From positions 1 to 62,503 of the forward strand of contig NZ_FOVL01000020.1 of NCBI RefSeq assembly GCF_900115145.1: a stretch of DNA of 62,503 nt, in the 5' to 3' direction. This stretch comes from Salegentibacter flavus. Its GTDB lineage: Bacteria > Bacteroidota > Bacteroidia > Flavobacteriales > Flavobacteriaceae. A model generated the notes under the pieces. That model worked only from the letters and a program-made list of their open reading frames with translations. It ran no database searches and was not told where the DNA came from. A program made the position numbers and the translations under genes. Shown here piece after piece: positions 62,232-62,503 of this stretch. Position 1 is the first letter of the stretch. Each line of letters opens with the position of its first letter.

Positions 62232-62503
62232 TTAGCTTTTCGTTTTATTGGTTGCTAAATCCAACTCCAGTCGGCCTTCAAATTTAATGGCTAATTGTTG
62301 AACTACCAAGCCCCAATTCTGCAGTGGAGCGTTCCATTTCTTTTCAATTCTTTGGGTAGCCAGATAAACCAGCTTTAATAACGCCATATCATTAGTGAAA
62401 GCTCCTTTGGTCTTGGTTACTTTTCTTACCTGCCGGTGAAAACCTTCTACGGCATTAGTGGTATATATGAGTTTTCTAATGGGAGCGGTATATTCAAAAT
62501 AAG
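62232..62503 (-). mobile_element. IS256-family transposase, C-terminal part, runs off right edge
   Basis: The minus-strand frame ends in the C-terminal part of a mutator-type transposase: YTAPIRKLIYTTNAVEGFHR, then QVRKVTKTKGAFTNDMALLK, LVYLATQRIEKKWNAPLQNW and GLVVQQLAIKFEGRL. The Glu in TTNAVE is the last residue of the DDE triad. The rest of the gene lies outside the window. With the IS1182 copy at the left edge, the segment is bounded by insertion sequences on both sides. Confidence 0.88.

Noticed and set aside
1-62503. tRNA genes, CRISPR arrays, prophage modules
   Set aside because: I looked for T-loop sequences, regularly spaced repeats and phage structural genes and saw none; a dedicated search could still find a weak candidate.

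Overview
The window looks like a chromosome segment of a marine Flavobacteriaceae bacterium (Salegentibacter / Gramella / Zunongwangia-like). Grounds: many short Bacteroidota lipoproteins, a TAnnTTTG-type -7 promoter box, starts without clear Shine-Dalgarno sequences, families largely confined to the phylum (DUF4494, Lacal_2735, TPR-type lipoprotein histidine kinase, FadL/TodX with a Bacteroidota signal peptide) and IS1182/IS256 elements. The genus is inferred from general resemblance; no 16S gene is present. I found no tRNA, rRNA, CRISPR array, prophage or replication origin.

Layout. 1-340: truncated IS1182 transposase. 0.35-10.8 kb: secreted protein, P-type Ca2+-ATPase, FadL porin, small membrane protein, Met-rich lipoprotein and the divergent tesA / ybbA-ybbP set also known from proteobacteria. 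10.8-12.2 kb: decayed SRAP (yedK) gene and a GluR0-like ligand-gated K+ channel. 12.4-18.0 kb: a complete phosphate operon (OprP-type porin, pstS, pstC, pstA, pstB, phoU) behind a possible Pho box, with a hairpin between pstS and pstC. 18-32 kb: housekeeping and hypothetical genes (two DinB-like proteins, amine oxidase, gamma carbonic anhydrase, hemerythrin lipoprotein, lipoate ligase, composite trypsin-like protease, aldo/keto reductase, HEPN-like protein, single-Cys TlpA protein, DUF4494, double DUF7282 lipoprotein, universal stress protein), separated by dispersed palindromic repeats. 32-37 kb: family-2 glycosyltransferase, S9 peptidase and a decayed partial copy of the glycosyltransferase. 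37.3-41.8 kb: a 1496-residue UvrA-like protein with four ABC halves.

42.1-53.9 kb is the most coherent system: thirteen consecutive plus-strand genes encode an IorAB/XDH-type molybdenum hydroxylase, a ModE-like regulator, a cysteine desulfurase and XdhC for cofactor sulfuration, MocA for cytosine-dinucleotide attachment, nearly the whole molybdopterin pathway (MoaD, MoeB-rhodanese, MoaE, MoaC-MogA fusion, MoaA, MoeA) and a TauE/SafE membrane protein. The order suggests one unit that builds, sulfurates and inserts its own cofactor. No ModABC transporter is visible.

54-57.8 kb carries a TPR histidine kinase / response regulator pair, a tiny lipoprotein and a membrane protein preceded by helically phased GGACA repeats. 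57.8-62.5 kb is a mobile, decaying region: a chimeric pseudogene, SNase-type nuclease, frameshifted DUF6804 gene, PEGA-like lipoprotein, TnpB-like remnant, 3' end of a group II intron, carbon-nitrogen hydrolase, a long imperfect inverted repeat and a truncated IS256 transposase at the right edge.
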